In this document: positions 1-8,183 of the stretch, piece by piece | Layout: each line of letters begins with the position of its first letter | Numbering within the stretch: the stretch's first letter is position 1 | Assembly (NCBI GenBank): GCA_002477465.1 | Contig: DLPV01000028.1 | Coordinates: 112,946 to 139,224, forward strand | Origin: Gammaproteobacteria bacterium UBA7449 | GTDB lineage: Bacteria; Pseudomonadota; Gammaproteobacteria; Pseudomonadales; Pseudohongiellaceae | Direction of reading: 5' to 3' | Length of the DNA: 26,279 bases | The notes under the pieces: generated by a model | Database searches by the model: none | What the model was told of the DNA's origin: nothing | Seen by the model: only the letters and a program-made list of their open reading frames with translations | Made by a program: the position numbers and the translations under genes

Positions 1-909
1 TGCTGCAAGCACAGGTTTTATATAGGAAATAGGCACGTTTGATTCTTCATCGAAACTGACAATTTCCCAAGCGTCTTCATTCACTTCAAGCATTCTTAAT
101 AATGCATTATTGAGAGCATGTCCAGATTTATATCCCTTGAACTCGCCGATGAGGCTATTGCCCAGAAGATACAAATCTCCAATAGAATCAAGGATCTTGT
201 GCTTGACGAACTCATCTTCATAGCGCAAACCGTCTTCGTTAAGCACTTTGTAATCACCCACTGCGATTGCGTTGTCCATGCTGGCGCCTAACGCCAGGTT
301 GCGATTGCGCAGCTCCTCGAATTCGTGCATAAAACCGAAGGTTCGCGCGCGACTAACTTCTTTTACGAAGGAAGTGCTGGAGAAATCGATCGTCGCACTC
401 TTGGTGTGCTTCTTGTAGACAGGATGGTCGTAAAGCAGCGTGTAGCTCACTTTGAACCCATCAAACGGCTCCAAACTGACCGATTTATCACCCTGTTCCA
501 GATGAATAGGCTTCTTGATCTTGATGAATTTCTTGAGCTCGTTCTGCTCTTCAATACCCGCAGACTGAATCAGGAAGACAAAGGGGCCGGCACTGCCGTC
601 CATAATAGGCACTTCAGGCGCGCTCACGTCGATAAAAGCGTTATCGATCCCAAGACCGGACAGCGCCGACATCAAGTGCTCTATGGTGGAGATGCGCACG
701 TCGTCCTTCATCAGACAAGTGGAGAGCGTAGTGTCCCCCACATTGGCCGCTGTAGCCGGGATTTGAACCACTGGATCCAAGTCAACGCGGGTGAAAACGA
801 TGCCAGTATTGGCGGGAGCAGGGCGCAAGGTGAGATAGACTTTCTCCCCTGTATGCAGACCCACGCCGGTGGCGCGGATCACATTTTTGAGTGTTCTCTG
901 TTTTAGCAT
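1..909 (-). CDS. lpxC: UDP-3-O-acyl-N-acetylglucosamine deacetylase LpxC (3' end cut by window)
   Basis: First committed step of lipid A synthesis: cytoplasmic zinc amidase that removes the N-acetyl-linked group from UDP-3-O-acyl-GlcNAc. I translated 303 codons from ATG at 909 to the window edge with no stop. The last visible residues resemble the natural C-terminus of the roughly 305-residue family, so only a few residues are probably missing. Expected zinc ligands are present: His78 (in STIEHLMSAL), His237 and Asp241 (in HKILDSIGD); the catalytic His264 is in GYKSGHALNN. The N-terminus MLKQRTLKNVIRATGVGLHTG is typical. There is no strong Shine-Dalgarno sequence; the leader just upstream is AT-rich (AATTAAAAACACT). 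It is separated from ftsZ by 438 nt containing a terminator-like hairpin, so it probably has its own promoter. Confidence 0.97.
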   Translation of the reverse strand, partial: MLKQRTLKNVIRATGVGLHTGEKVYLTLRPAPANTGIVFTRVDLDPVVQIPATAANVGDTTLSTCLMKDDVRISTIEHLMSALSGLGIDNAFIDVSAPEVPIMDGSAGPFVFLIQSAGIEEQNELKKFIKIKKPIHLEQGDKSVSLEPFDGFKVSYTLLYDHPVYKKHTKSATIDFSSTSFVKEVSRARTFGFMHEFEELRNRNLALGASMDNAIAVGDYKVLNEDGLRYEDEFVKHKILDSIGDLYLLGNSLIGEFKGYKSGHALNNALLRMLEVNEDAWEIVSFDEESNVPISYIKPVLAA

Positions 910-930
910 AGTGTTTTTAATTAGTCTTAT

Positions 931-961
931 TTACGGGCCACCAGTCATGAGACTCCCGTAA
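931..961 (-). promoter_or_regulatory. Stem-loop in the lpxC 5' leader
   Basis: TTACGGG and CCCGTAA form a perfect 7-bp lower stem. Inside it AGTC/GACT form a 4-bp upper stem closed by a 4-nt loop, with a one-sided 5-nt bulge. The structure ends about 21 nt before the lpxC ATG at 909, with an AT-rich stretch between. The structure is seen in the sequence; a regulatory role is inference. Confidence 0.45.
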
Positions 962-1227
962 TTGAATTCAGTTCCCAACCAGACGCGAATGAGATCGAGT
1001 GTTAAGCAGATATGTCGACCTGCAAGTCTCAAACTCAAGCAATAGCTATAGCTTCTTCCTTTTATATACGTCGATTCACCTATTGCTAGATTAGACCGGA
1101 GAGTGGCCGATGAATTTCGCGACCGCAACGCGACCGTCCCGCAGAATTTATTACTGGGGGCGGTGAAAAAAGCTGCCGAATAGTACCAGAGATGCTCGAA
1201 TTTCCCAATATATTGTATGTATTGAGG

Positions 1228-1256
1228 AAAGACGGAGCCGAGGGGACTCCGCCTTT
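1228..1256 (-). terminator. Probable terminator after ftsZ
   Basis: On the minus strand AAAGGCGGAG pairs with CTCCGTCTTT, a 10-bp stem with one G-U pair, around a 9-nt loop (TCCCCTCGG). It is preceded by an A-rich run (AAAACAACAAA). The T-run is short (TTT within the stem, then CCTC), so termination may be partial. Read on the plus strand the stem has an A-C mismatch but is followed by a T-rich stretch. It lies 92 nt beyond the ftsZ stop. Confidence 0.6.
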
Positions 1257-1347
1257 GTTGTTTTGCCTGCTAGTTTAAATCCAAGCTGCCCACCCGTCCT
1301 AAGCTAAAGGCCAGGATTTAATGCGCCCGTCACACATGAAATACCGA

Positions 1348-2499
1348 TCAATCTGCCTGCCTGCGCAGGAAGGCAGGAATATCCAGATAATCCATATCAG
1401 CGGTCTCTGCTCCGGCAGCTTGCTTCATGGCTGCGCCTCTATCTGCCGCAGGGCGATTTCGCATTACCGCGGGCCTGTCAAGCTGTTTGTAATCCGTTTC
1501 CTCGCGCTCAGTGTTGTCCACGACTTTCTTGGGAAGCACCTGGTTTCCGCCCAGGCCAGTTGCCACCACGGTCACTCGCATTTCATCACCAAGGGTCGGA
1601 TCTATTACTGTGCCGACCACGACTGTTGCATCATCTGAAGCGAACTCTTCAACCGTATCACCTACTTCGGAGAACTCGCCTAATGAAAGATTTTCGCCTG
1701 CCGTGATATTGACCAGAATGCCGCGGGCTCCTTGCAGATTAACATCTTCCAGCAGTGGCGAACGAATAGCAGACTCTGCTGCTTCACGGGCTCTGTCTTC
1801 GCCGGACGCAAATCCAGTTCCCATCATGGCCATACCCATTTCCGACATCACTGTCTTCACATCAGCAAAATCGACGTTGATCATGCCTGGGTGCATGATG
1901 AGATCAGCGATACCCTTCACTGCACCAAGCAGAACGTCATTAGCGGCTTTGAATGCTTCCAGTAATGACGCTTCCTTACCGAGCACTTCCAGCAATTTTT
2001 CATTGGGAATGGTTATCAAGGAATCAACGCTGCCGGAGAGCAGCTCGATGCCTTGTTCTGCAATGGATGAGCGCTTCTTCCCTTCAAAAGGAAAGGGTCG
2101 CGTAACGACAGCAACCGTCAGTATGCCCATTTCTCTGGCAACTTCAGCAACAATAGGCGCGGCACCCGTACCGGTTCCACCACCCATGCCCGCGGTAATG
2201 AACACCATGTCTGCTCCAGACAGGATATCGGCAATCTGCTCGCGGTCTTCTAGAGCCGCCTGCCGACCAATTTCAGGGTTAGCACCCGCACCAAGCCCTC
2301 TAGTGATGCTGGTTCCCATCTGCAAGACAGTCTTGGCCTTGAGATTACTTAGCGCCTGGGAATCGGTGTTGGCACAGATGAAGTCAACCCCGTCAACCTG
2401 ATTGCTGATCATGTGGTGGACAGCATTGCCTCCGCCACCACCGACTCCGATCACTTTTATCACCGCACTCTGCGGAATATTATCTACTAACTCAAACAT
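1348..2499 (-). CDS. ftsZ: Cell division protein FtsZ
   Basis: Tubulin-like GTPase that polymerises at midcell into the Z-ring and recruits the divisome. 383 residues, the usual gammaproteobacterial length. The N-terminal Rossmann region has IGVGGGGGNAV, and the tubulin signature GGGTGTG lies at about 106-112. The T7-loop region NVDFADVK is about residue 208. A variable linker follows, then the conserved C-terminal peptide DYLDIPAFLRRQAD, which binds FtsA, ZipA and MinC in E. coli. ATG at 2499 has a purine-rich site (GAGG) a few nt upstream. It lies 52 nt downstream of ftsA and is the last gene of the dcw run before the terminator-like hairpin. The codons for the C-terminal peptide contain a near-perfect 24-nt palindrome (1353-1376). 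Confidence 0.99.
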   Translation of the reverse strand: MFELVDNIPQSAVIKVIGVGGGGGNAVHHMISNQVDGVDFICANTDSQALSNLKAKTVLQMGTSITRGLGAGANPEIGRQAALEDREQIADILSGADMVFITAGMGGGTGTGAAPIVAEVAREMGILTVAVVTRPFPFEGKKRSSIAEQGIELLSGSVDSLITIPNEKLLEVLGKEASLLEAFKAANDVLLGAVKGIADLIMHPGMINVDFADVKTVMSEMGMAMMGTGFASGEDRAREAAESAIRSPLLEDVNLQGARGILVNITAGENLSLGEFSEVGDTVEEFASDDATVVVGTVIDPTLGDEMRVTVVATGLGGNQVLPKKVVDNTEREETDYKQLDRPAVMRNRPAADRGAAMKQAAGAETADMDYLDIPAFLRRQAD

Positions 2500-2551
2500 A
2501 AAACCCCCTCGGTCTCTTGTATTCTTGCTTTAAATCAAACGAAATAGCTGA

Positions 2552-3787
2552 CTAAAAATTTCCCTGGAACCAGTTCTTAACTCTGTCCACCAAATGAATC
2601 TGAGGATCACGTTTAGGATCGACGCCATCCTGTTCCTGATGTTGTTTCAAGCCGTAGAGCAACAGACCAACACCGGTAGAATAAATCGGGTTACGCACAA
2701 TATCGGCCAGACCATTGACGTTGTGCGGCGCACCTATGCGAACCGGCGCATGGAAAATTTCCTCTGCTAATTCAACAACGCCTTCCATCTTGCTTGTTCC
2801 GCCCGTTAGCACCACACCTGCTGCCAGCAGGTTATCAAAGCCGCTGCGCTGCAACTCTGCCTGCACCAGCGTGAAAAGTTCGTCATATCGAGGCTCCACA
2901 ACCTCGGCCAGCGACTGCCGGGATAGCTCTCGCGGTGGGCGATCACCCACACTGGGCACTTTGATCGTATCCTCAGCATTCGCCAGCTGTGTCAGCGCAC
3001 AGGCATATTTGATCTTAATTTCATCGGCGTTTTCGGTAGGTGTTCGCAGCGCCATGGCAATATCGTTGGTTACCTGATCGCCGGCTATGGGTATAACGCC
3101 GGTATGCCGTATCGCGCCTTCCGTAAAAACCGCTATATCCGTAGTTCCGCCACCGATGTCTACCAGACAGACACCTAGTTCTTTCTCGTCCTCCGTCAAC
3201 ACGGCATAACTCGAAGCAAGCTGCTCGAGAATGATTTCATCAGTCTCCAGACCACAGCGGCGAATGCATTTTTCTATATTCTGGACCGCATTGATCGCAC
3301 AGGTCACAAGATGCACCTTCGCTTCTAAACGTACACCGGACATTCCAAGTGGTTCTTTGACACCTTCTTGCGAATCGATGATGTATTCCTGCGGAAGGAT
3401 ATGCAGGACCTTTTGATCAGCTGGAATGGCGACGGCCTGTGCTGCGTCGATTACACGCTCAATATCTGCTTTCATGACCTCGCCGTCGCGAATAGCAACG
3501 ATGCCATGTGAATTCATGCTGCGAATATGGCTACCCGCAATGCCGGCATAAACAGAATGAATTTGACAACCGGCCATTAGCTCGGCTTCCTCTATAGCCC
3601 GTTGAATCGATTCCACCGTGGATTCAATATTTACCACGGTGCCTTTCTTGAGTCCGCGAGAGCGATGACTACCAATGCCCACGATGTCTAGGCTGCCATC
3701 AGGATTTATATCACCAACAATCGCAACAACCTTGGAAGTTCCAATATCCAGGCCTACGATCATGTTTTCGCCAACCGCTTCGCTCAT
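2552..3787 (-). CDS. ftsA: Cell division protein FtsA
   Basis: Actin-fold ATPase that tethers FtsZ filaments to the inner membrane and signals to FtsN and FtsW-FtsI. About 411 residues. The phosphate-binding motif DIGTSK is close to the N-terminus, DIGGGTTDI forms the second phosphate loop, and TGGTSKMEG matches the adenosine region. The C-terminal segment DRVKNWFQGNF is the amphipathic membrane-targeting helix. I chose ATG at 3787 because AGGAG (3798-3802) sits 10 nt upstream. An in-frame GTG at 3796 is nearly on top of that site and is less likely. The ribosome binding site lies in a hairpin (3799-3816). ftsQ ends 67 nt upstream and ftsZ starts 52 nt downstream. Confidence 0.98.
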   Translation of the reverse strand: MSEAVGENMIVGLDIGTSKVVAIVGDINPDGSLDIVGIGSHRSRGLKKGTVVNIESTVESIQRAIEEAELMAGCQIHSVYAGIAGSHIRSMNSHGIVAIRDGEVMKADIERVIDAAQAVAIPADQKVLHILPQEYIIDSQEGVKEPLGMSGVRLEAKVHLVTCAINAVQNIEKCIRRCGLETDEIILEQLASSYAVLTEDEKELGVCLVDIGGGTTDIAVFTEGAIRHTGVIPIAGDQVTNDIAMALRTPTENADEIKIKYACALTQLANAEDTIKVPSVGDRPPRELSRQSLAEVVEPRYDELFTLVQAELQRSGFDNLLAAGVVLTGGTSKMEGVVELAEEIFHAPVRIGAPHNVNGLADIVRNPIYSTGVGLLLYGLKQHQEQDGVDPKRDPQIHLVDRVKNWFQGNF

Positions 3788-3797
3788 CAGCTGCACT

Positions 3798-3816
3798 CTC
3801 CTGTAAATAAACAGGA
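3798..3816 (-). promoter_or_regulatory. Hairpin covering the ftsA ribosome binding site
   Basis: On the minus strand TCCTGT (3816-3811) and ACAGGA (3804-3799) form a perfect 6-bp stem with a TTATTT loop. The 3' arm contains most of the AGGAG Shine-Dalgarno sequence of ftsA. The pairing is seen directly; that it limits ftsA translation is inference. Confidence 0.5.
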
Positions 3817-3854
3817 CATTAATTTCAATTGCTTAACCTTATGGCCAAGACCTT

Positions 3855-4670
3855 TCATCTCACTGCGACCCCAGCCAATTCCTCTTCCGCTCTTTTAATT
3901 GCCAGTCCGTTGTCATAGCGCAGATCTACGGAAACGATTGCTCTCGCCTCCATATCTTGCTGACTGCGATAAAAGTCTATAAATCTACCAAGACGCTCTG
4001 AAACTTGCTCTCTGCCAGCAGTCACTGTAATTTCGCGATTTAATTCAAGCGTCCAATTTCCTCGCTGGCTCAAGCTGAGGGCGGTCACCCGCAACCCTGC
4101 TGAAAACAGCTGTTGACTAAGCGCGCGATACTGTTCCATTACCTTGATCTGCTCCTGTGCTGGCCCCGATAGCATCGGCAGGCTGGCGAACTGGTCAGCG
4201 CCAGGTGGTCTAAACACTTCGCCGTATTGATTCAGCAGCTGGCCGTCACTCCAACGAGCAATTGCAACCTCTTCCTGAATGCTCAGCGCCAGGGTGTCAG
4301 GCCAAATCTTCTTTACCGCAGCGTGGCGGATCCATGGATGTTGCTCCAAGCGAAGCTTGGTGCCCTCCACATCGAAATTAAAGAAACCTGCCCCCAACAA
4401 ACCTGTAAGCAGATTTCCTATTTCCTGCTCAGAAACGTGTTGCCATTGATTGTCCATACGCACCTTGGTGACAGGGCGGCTGAATATTTCAGCCACGATG
4501 TCCCGGTTTTGCTGCAGCAATACACCTGTCGTAAGTACCAATAGCGCCAACAGAATCAGGCGGCGTGCAACAACTGCCCCGCGATTTAATGGCTGGCCAC
4601 CCCGGTGTACCCGGCCTGGCTCCATTCGAATCGAAGGCTCTGTTGTCTTGGTTCTTCTAGCTATTGCCAT
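3855..4670 (-). CDS. ftsQ: Cell division protein FtsQ
   Basis: Bitopic inner-membrane divisome protein that links cytoplasmic assembly to the periplasmic FtsB-FtsL and FtsW-FtsI complexes. About 271 residues from ATG 4670. A basic cytoplasmic N-terminus is followed by one membrane span (VVARRLILLALLVLTTGVLL, about residues 34-53). Then come a POTRA domain (from about VTKVRMDNQWQHVS, with HPWIRHAAVKKIWPD) and the FtsQ beta domain. An in-frame TTG at 4688 would add six residues and start 4 nt after the ddlB stop; neither start has a good Shine-Dalgarno sequence, so the start is uncertain. Low sequence conservation is normal for this family; position between ddlB and ftsA confirms identity. Confidence 0.95.
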   Translation of the reverse strand: MAIARRTKTTEPSIRMEPGRVHRGGQPLNRGAVVARRLILLALLVLTTGVLLQQNRDIVAEIFSRPVTKVRMDNQWQHVSEQEIGNLLTGLLGAGFFNFDVEGTKLRLEQHPWIRHAAVKKIWPDTLALSIQEEVAIARWSDGQLLNQYGEVFRPPGADQFASLPMLSGPAQEQIKVMEQYRALSQQLFSAGLRVTALSLSQRGNWTLELNREITVTAGREQVSERLGRFIDFYRSQQDMEARAIVSVDLRYDNGLAIKRAEEELAGVAVR

Positions 4671-4692
4671 TTCTGTCTGCTTACTCAATCAG

Positions 4693-5628
4693 TTAGGTGC
4701 TTAATTCAAAATCCAGAATACGCAGCATCAGCTCATCAAAATCAATTCCGATGCGCGCAGCCGATGTTGGGACGAAACTGTGAGAGGTCATGCCAGGAAC
4801 TGTGTTCAATTCCAGCAAGTAATAATCTCCTGCTGAGTCTTGCATAAAATCGACCCTCGCCAGCCCGCTACAGCCGAGACTCTGATAAGCTTTTCGCACC
4901 AGAGCCTCTATGTACGACGACTCTTTTTCAGTAAATTCCACTGGGCAGATAATGCGAGTGTTTTCATCTATATACTTGGCCTCGTAATCGAAAAACTGTC
5001 GATCTGTCTCCAGTAGAATCGTTGGCAGCAACTCATCACCCAGGATGCCTGCTGAATACTCCGGACCATCCACATATTTTTCGGCCATTACGCCCTGTTC
5101 GAAATTCATTGCGCTTTTATATTTTTGTTGTAATTGCGCTGCTGTTTCTACAATGGCGATACCCAGACTTGATCCACCATAAATCGGTTTTACGACAGCC
5201 TTACCAAACCTATCAATGATGTCATCCCAATCGCTTTCATCGTGTAGCTCAACAAAATCAGCTGTAGCCAGTCCGATCTGACGCCATATCAACTTGCTCT
5301 TGACCTTGTCCATGGCCAACGCTGAAGCCAATACACCAGAACCCGTGTAGCTGATGCCTAGCAGATCCATCATTCCCTGGATCACACCGTCTTCACCGCC
5401 CTGCCCGTGCAGCATATTGACCACTAGATCTGGTACCGCCGCCTGCAGCTCGTTGGCGATGTCATTGCCTACATCAATCACTGTGGTTTGAACCCCAAGT
5501 CGCAAAAGACTTTCGGCAACAGCCTCACCACTAAGTAGAGAAATCTCGCGCTCTGGCGACGTTCCTCCCTTCAGCACAACTACGTGGCCTGCTTTTGCCA
5601 GTATTTGTTCTTTATTTATCGTTCTCAT
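4693..5628 (-). CDS. ddlB: D-alanine--D-alanine ligase DdlB
   Basis: ATP-grasp ligase making the D-Ala-D-Ala dipeptide used by MurF. About 311 residues from ATG 5628. The open frame extends to a TTG at 5676, but the extension does not look like the family, whose N-terminus is a short lead into LKGGTSPEREISLLSG. Other landmarks are GSGVLASALAMDKVKSK, the ATP-grasp loop KPIYGGSSLGIAIV, EYSAGILG and the Mg/ATP-binding RVDFMQ with LLELNTVPGMTSHS. It lies between murC (52 nt upstream) and ftsQ, the standard dcw position. Confidence 0.97.
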   Translation of the reverse strand: MRTINKEQILAKAGHVVVLKGGTSPEREISLLSGEAVAESLLRLGVQTTVIDVGNDIANELQAAVPDLVVNMLHGQGGEDGVIQGMMDLLGISYTGSGVLASALAMDKVKSKLIWRQIGLATADFVELHDESDWDDIIDRFGKAVVKPIYGGSSLGIAIVETAAQLQQKYKSAMNFEQGVMAEKYVDGPEYSAGILGDELLPTILLETDRQFFDYEAKYIDENTRIICPVEFTEKESSYIEALVRKAYQSLGCSGLARVDFMQDSAGDYYLLELNTVPGMTSHSFVPTSAARIGIDFDELMLRILDFELST

Positions 5629-5680
5629 CAGTACTTTTCTTAACCCGATACGGCTGAAATCTTCTATTAAAATCAATAAA

Positions 5681-7108
5681 TTACCGGTTCAGGAAGCCTT
5701 TGCTAGCCAAATCCCGCGCTAGACTGCCGACACTACCCGCCCCCTGGGTCAAAACCATGTCTCCAGGGCGCAAAATATCCCTCAAAATTTCAAGGACATC
5801 TGACTCATTTTGGACCAGAACGGGGTCAACCTTGCCCCGCAGACGGATACTCCTGGACAAACTTCTGGAATCAGCGCCCGGGATTTTTTTCTCACCAGCG
5901 GAGTACACTTCCAGTAGCAACAGGACATCAACTTCGGAAAGGACCTCAACAAAATCATCATAAAGGTCCGCCGTGCGGCTGAACCGGTGAGGCTGAAAAA
6001 TCATGACAAATCGCTGATCTGGCCATCCCGCGCGCAGAGCCTGAACAGTTGCTGCCACCTCGGATGGATGATGCCCATAGTCATCGATTAGGGTGACGCT
6101 GCCGCCGGAGACCGGGAAGTTGCCCTGAACATCAAAACGGCGCCCTACACCCGAAAATTTCTTGATGCCGCGTTTAATTGCAGCGTCCTTTATGCCTTCA
6201 TCCGAAGCTATAGCCACAGCGGCAGCTGCATTCAGGGCATTGTGCTTGCCTGGCATGTCAAGCTTGATCTTTATAGGCTGCTTCTTGTCAGGGCGCTGCA
6301 CTTCGAACGCAATTTGCCCTGCTATTTGCTTGAATCCGCTAACCCTATAGTCTGCTTTTTTAGAGAACCCATAGGTAATTACCGGTCTGGAGACTTTGCC
6401 GAGAATGCTTTTCACACCTGGGTCATCAATACACAATACGGCCAAGCCATAAAAAGGCAGATTGTGAAGGAAATCGACAAAGTACTTTTTTAGATTTTCA
6501 AAGTCGCCACCATATGTCGCCATGTGGTCTGCTTCGATATTTGTAACAACCGCCGCCATCGGCTGAAGGTGCATGAACGAAGCATCGCTTTCATCAGCTT
6601 CAGCCACCAAATACCGACTTTCCCCCAGACGGGCATTACTCCCTGAACTATTCAATAAACCACCGATAACATAGGTTGGGTCCAGATCGCCTTCTGCGAG
6701 AATTGATGCAACGATACTGGTGGTAGTGGTTTTACCGTGGGTACCTGCGATCGCTATGGCATGTCGATAGCGCATCAGTTCCGCTAACATCTCTGCCCGC
6801 GGAATCAACGGTTTGTGCTGCGCTATCGCCGCTTTGATTTCCGGATTGCGACGATTAATAGCGCTCGAATACACCACCACATCAGCCTTTCTAACATTTC
6901 CGGCCTCATGCTTGAAAAAAATCTTCGCGCCCATTTTTTTCAAGCGGTCAGTATTGTTGGAACGCTTTAGATCGGAACCCGTGATTCGATAACCCTGGTT
7001 TAGTAAGACTTCAGCCACGCCACACATGCCTGCACCACCGATGCCAACGAAGTGAATGGTCTTTATTCGTCGCATCTCAGGGATATCACTCGCAACTGGC
7101 TTAATCAT
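5681..7108 (-). CDS. murC: UDP-N-acetylmuramate--L-alanine ligase MurC
   Basis: Adds L-Ala to UDP-MurNAc, the first amino acid of the stem peptide, in the cytoplasm. 475 residues. The N-terminal Rossmann domain has GIGGAGM (22-28). The ATP-binding P-loop is AGTHGKTTTT (121-130), and the central domain has NIEADHMATYGGD. The C-terminal domain includes DDYGHHPSEV and FQPHRFSRT. The ATG at 7108 overlaps the murG stop by 8 nt, suggesting coupled translation. Confidence 0.98.
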   Translation of the reverse strand: MIKPVASDIPEMRRIKTIHFVGIGGAGMCGVAEVLLNQGYRITGSDLKRSNNTDRLKKMGAKIFFKHEAGNVRKADVVVYSSAINRRNPEIKAAIAQHKPLIPRAEMLAELMRYRHAIAIAGTHGKTTTTSIVASILAEGDLDPTYVIGGLLNSSGSNARLGESRYLVAEADESDASFMHLQPMAAVVTNIEADHMATYGGDFENLKKYFVDFLHNLPFYGLAVLCIDDPGVKSILGKVSRPVITYGFSKKADYRVSGFKQIAGQIAFEVQRPDKKQPIKIKLDMPGKHNALNAAAAVAIASDEGIKDAAIKRGIKKFSGVGRRFDVQGNFPVSGGSVTLIDDYGHHPSEVAATVQALRAGWPDQRFVMIFQPHRFSRTADLYDDFVEVLSEVDVLLLLEVYSAGEKKIPGADSRSLSRSIRLRGKVDPVLVQNESDVLEILRDILRPGDMVLTQGAGSVGSLARDLASKGFLNR

Positions 7109-8183
7109 GCATCACTTCCTGACAGGTTGAAGCAATGCGCGAACTGGCATCGAGAATTGCGACTGCGCGGGCGCTGCTGCTCATGGCTTTCAGCATGCCA
7201 GGGTCTTTTGTATAGTGTTCCAAAATTTCCAACACCCCAGCTAAGGACAGATCTTTCTGCTCGATCACTTCAGCCCCATTGCTGTCTTGCAACCAGCGCG
7301 CATTTAGTAGCTGCTGATTATCCTTATGGTAAGGATAGGGAATGAAAATCGCCGGTTTCCCCGCCGCTGCCAGCTCGCAAACCGTACTCGCACCGGAACG
7401 ACAAAGCACAAGATCAGCCCAGCTGTAGGCGGCACTCATATCGTCAATGAAAGGTTCAACCCGGTGTGAGGCGTTTATAAGCACACCACTCGCACTATAG
7501 AACTCAAGGGCAGAATCAAATTGTCTCTTCCCGGTTTGATGAAGAGTTTCAAGCACTTCAGAATCCATTTTAGCAACGAGCTTCGGTATCAATTGGTTTA
7601 GCGCAGCTGCCCCCTGGCTCCCACCCAATACAAGAAGACGCAGCGGTCTTCCAGCAAGATCGTCCTCACGTCGCTGCGCATGCAGCGCAATTATTTCCTG
7701 ACGCACAGGATTACCGGTATAAACAACATGACGGGCCTGCTTAAATGTGGCCGGAAACGCTTCCATTGCACGATTTGAAAGCCGAAACAATAGACGATTA
7801 GTCAAACCAGCCACTGCATTTTGCTCATGAATAAGCAATGGCTTACCCCTGAACTTCGCCGCCAGACCAGCCGGACCGCAAACAAAACCTCCCATGCCCA
7901 GCACACAATCTGGCGCGACTCGCCTGATGATACGCAGAGAATGCCAGAATGCACTGATTAACATTATTGGTGCGAGCAACAAGCGCATAAAACCACTGCC
8001 TCGTAGCCCCTTGATTGAAACCTGGTGAATTGGAATATCCGTTCCTTTCAGCAGATCATTTTCAAGTCCTGTTGGTGTGCCCAACCATTCAACGCTAACG
8101 CCTCGAGACATTAACTCCTGAGCTATCGATATAGCAGGAAAAACATGCCCGCCAGTGCCGGCGGCCATTATTAACACCTTCAT
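7101..8183 (-). CDS. murG: UDP-GlcNAc:lipid I GlcNAc transferase MurG
   Basis: GT-B glycosyltransferase on the cytoplasmic membrane face that converts lipid I to lipid II. About 360 residues from ATG 8183. The N-terminal glycine loop GTGGHVFPA is at about 9-17. IHEQNAVAGLTNR is the membrane/acceptor region. LVLGGSQGAAALN begins the C-terminal domain, and VLCRSGASTVCELAAAGKPAIFIPYP is the UDP-GlcNAc site. ATG 8183 overlaps the ftsW TGA as ATGA and gives the family-typical start MKVLIMAAG, with AGGAG very close upstream. An in-frame ATG at 8198 with a purine-rich site about 9 nt upstream is the alternative. Confidence 0.97.
   Translation of the reverse strand: MKVLIMAAGTGGHVFPAISIAQELMSRGVSVEWLGTPTGLENDLLKGTDIPIHQVSIKGLRGSGFMRLLLAPIMLISAFWHSLRIIRRVAPDCVLGMGGFVCGPAGLAAKFRGKPLLIHEQNAVAGLTNRLLFRLSNRAMEAFPATFKQARHVVYTGNPVRQEIIALHAQRREDDLAGRPLRLLVLGGSQGAAALNQLIPKLVAKMDSEVLETLHQTGKRQFDSALEFYSASGVLINASHRVEPFIDDMSAAYSWADLVLCRSGASTVCELAAAGKPAIFIPYPYHKDNQQLLNARWLQDSNGAEVIEQKDLSLAGVLEILEHYTKDPGMLKAMSSSARAVAILDASSRIASTCQEVMHD

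Larger units (their letters stand above)
910..1347. other. ftsZ-lpxC intergenic region (lpxC leader)
   Basis: 438 nt without a convincing gene. Read on the minus strand it holds the ftsZ 3' flank, an inverted repeat (TTAAATCC at 1275-1282 with GGATTTAA at 1314-1321), the hairpin at 1228-1256, a direct repeat CGCGACCG (1118-1125, 1129-1136), a palindrome AGCTATAGCT (1044-1053) and a hairpin at 931-961 just before lpxC. The lpxC promoter should be here, but I could not assign a -35/-10 pair confidently. A 65-codon open frame at 931-1128 (minus) has no family resemblance and is probably chance. Confidence 0.7.

Noticed and set aside
325..906. 193-codon plus-strand frame opposite lpxC
   Set aside because: Exact antisense of lpxC, whose catalytic residues are all present on the minus strand; no family resemblance.
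931..1128. 65-codon minus-strand frame between ftsZ and lpxC
   Set aside because: No recognisable motif, signal peptide or ribosome site; it runs through the lpxC leader hairpin. Probably chance.
1511..2401. Long (296-codon) open frame on the plus strand opposite ftsZ
   Set aside because: It is antisense to a certain ftsZ and its product is a low-complexity Ser/Pro/Ala mixture with no family pattern. It reflects codon bias of the real gene.
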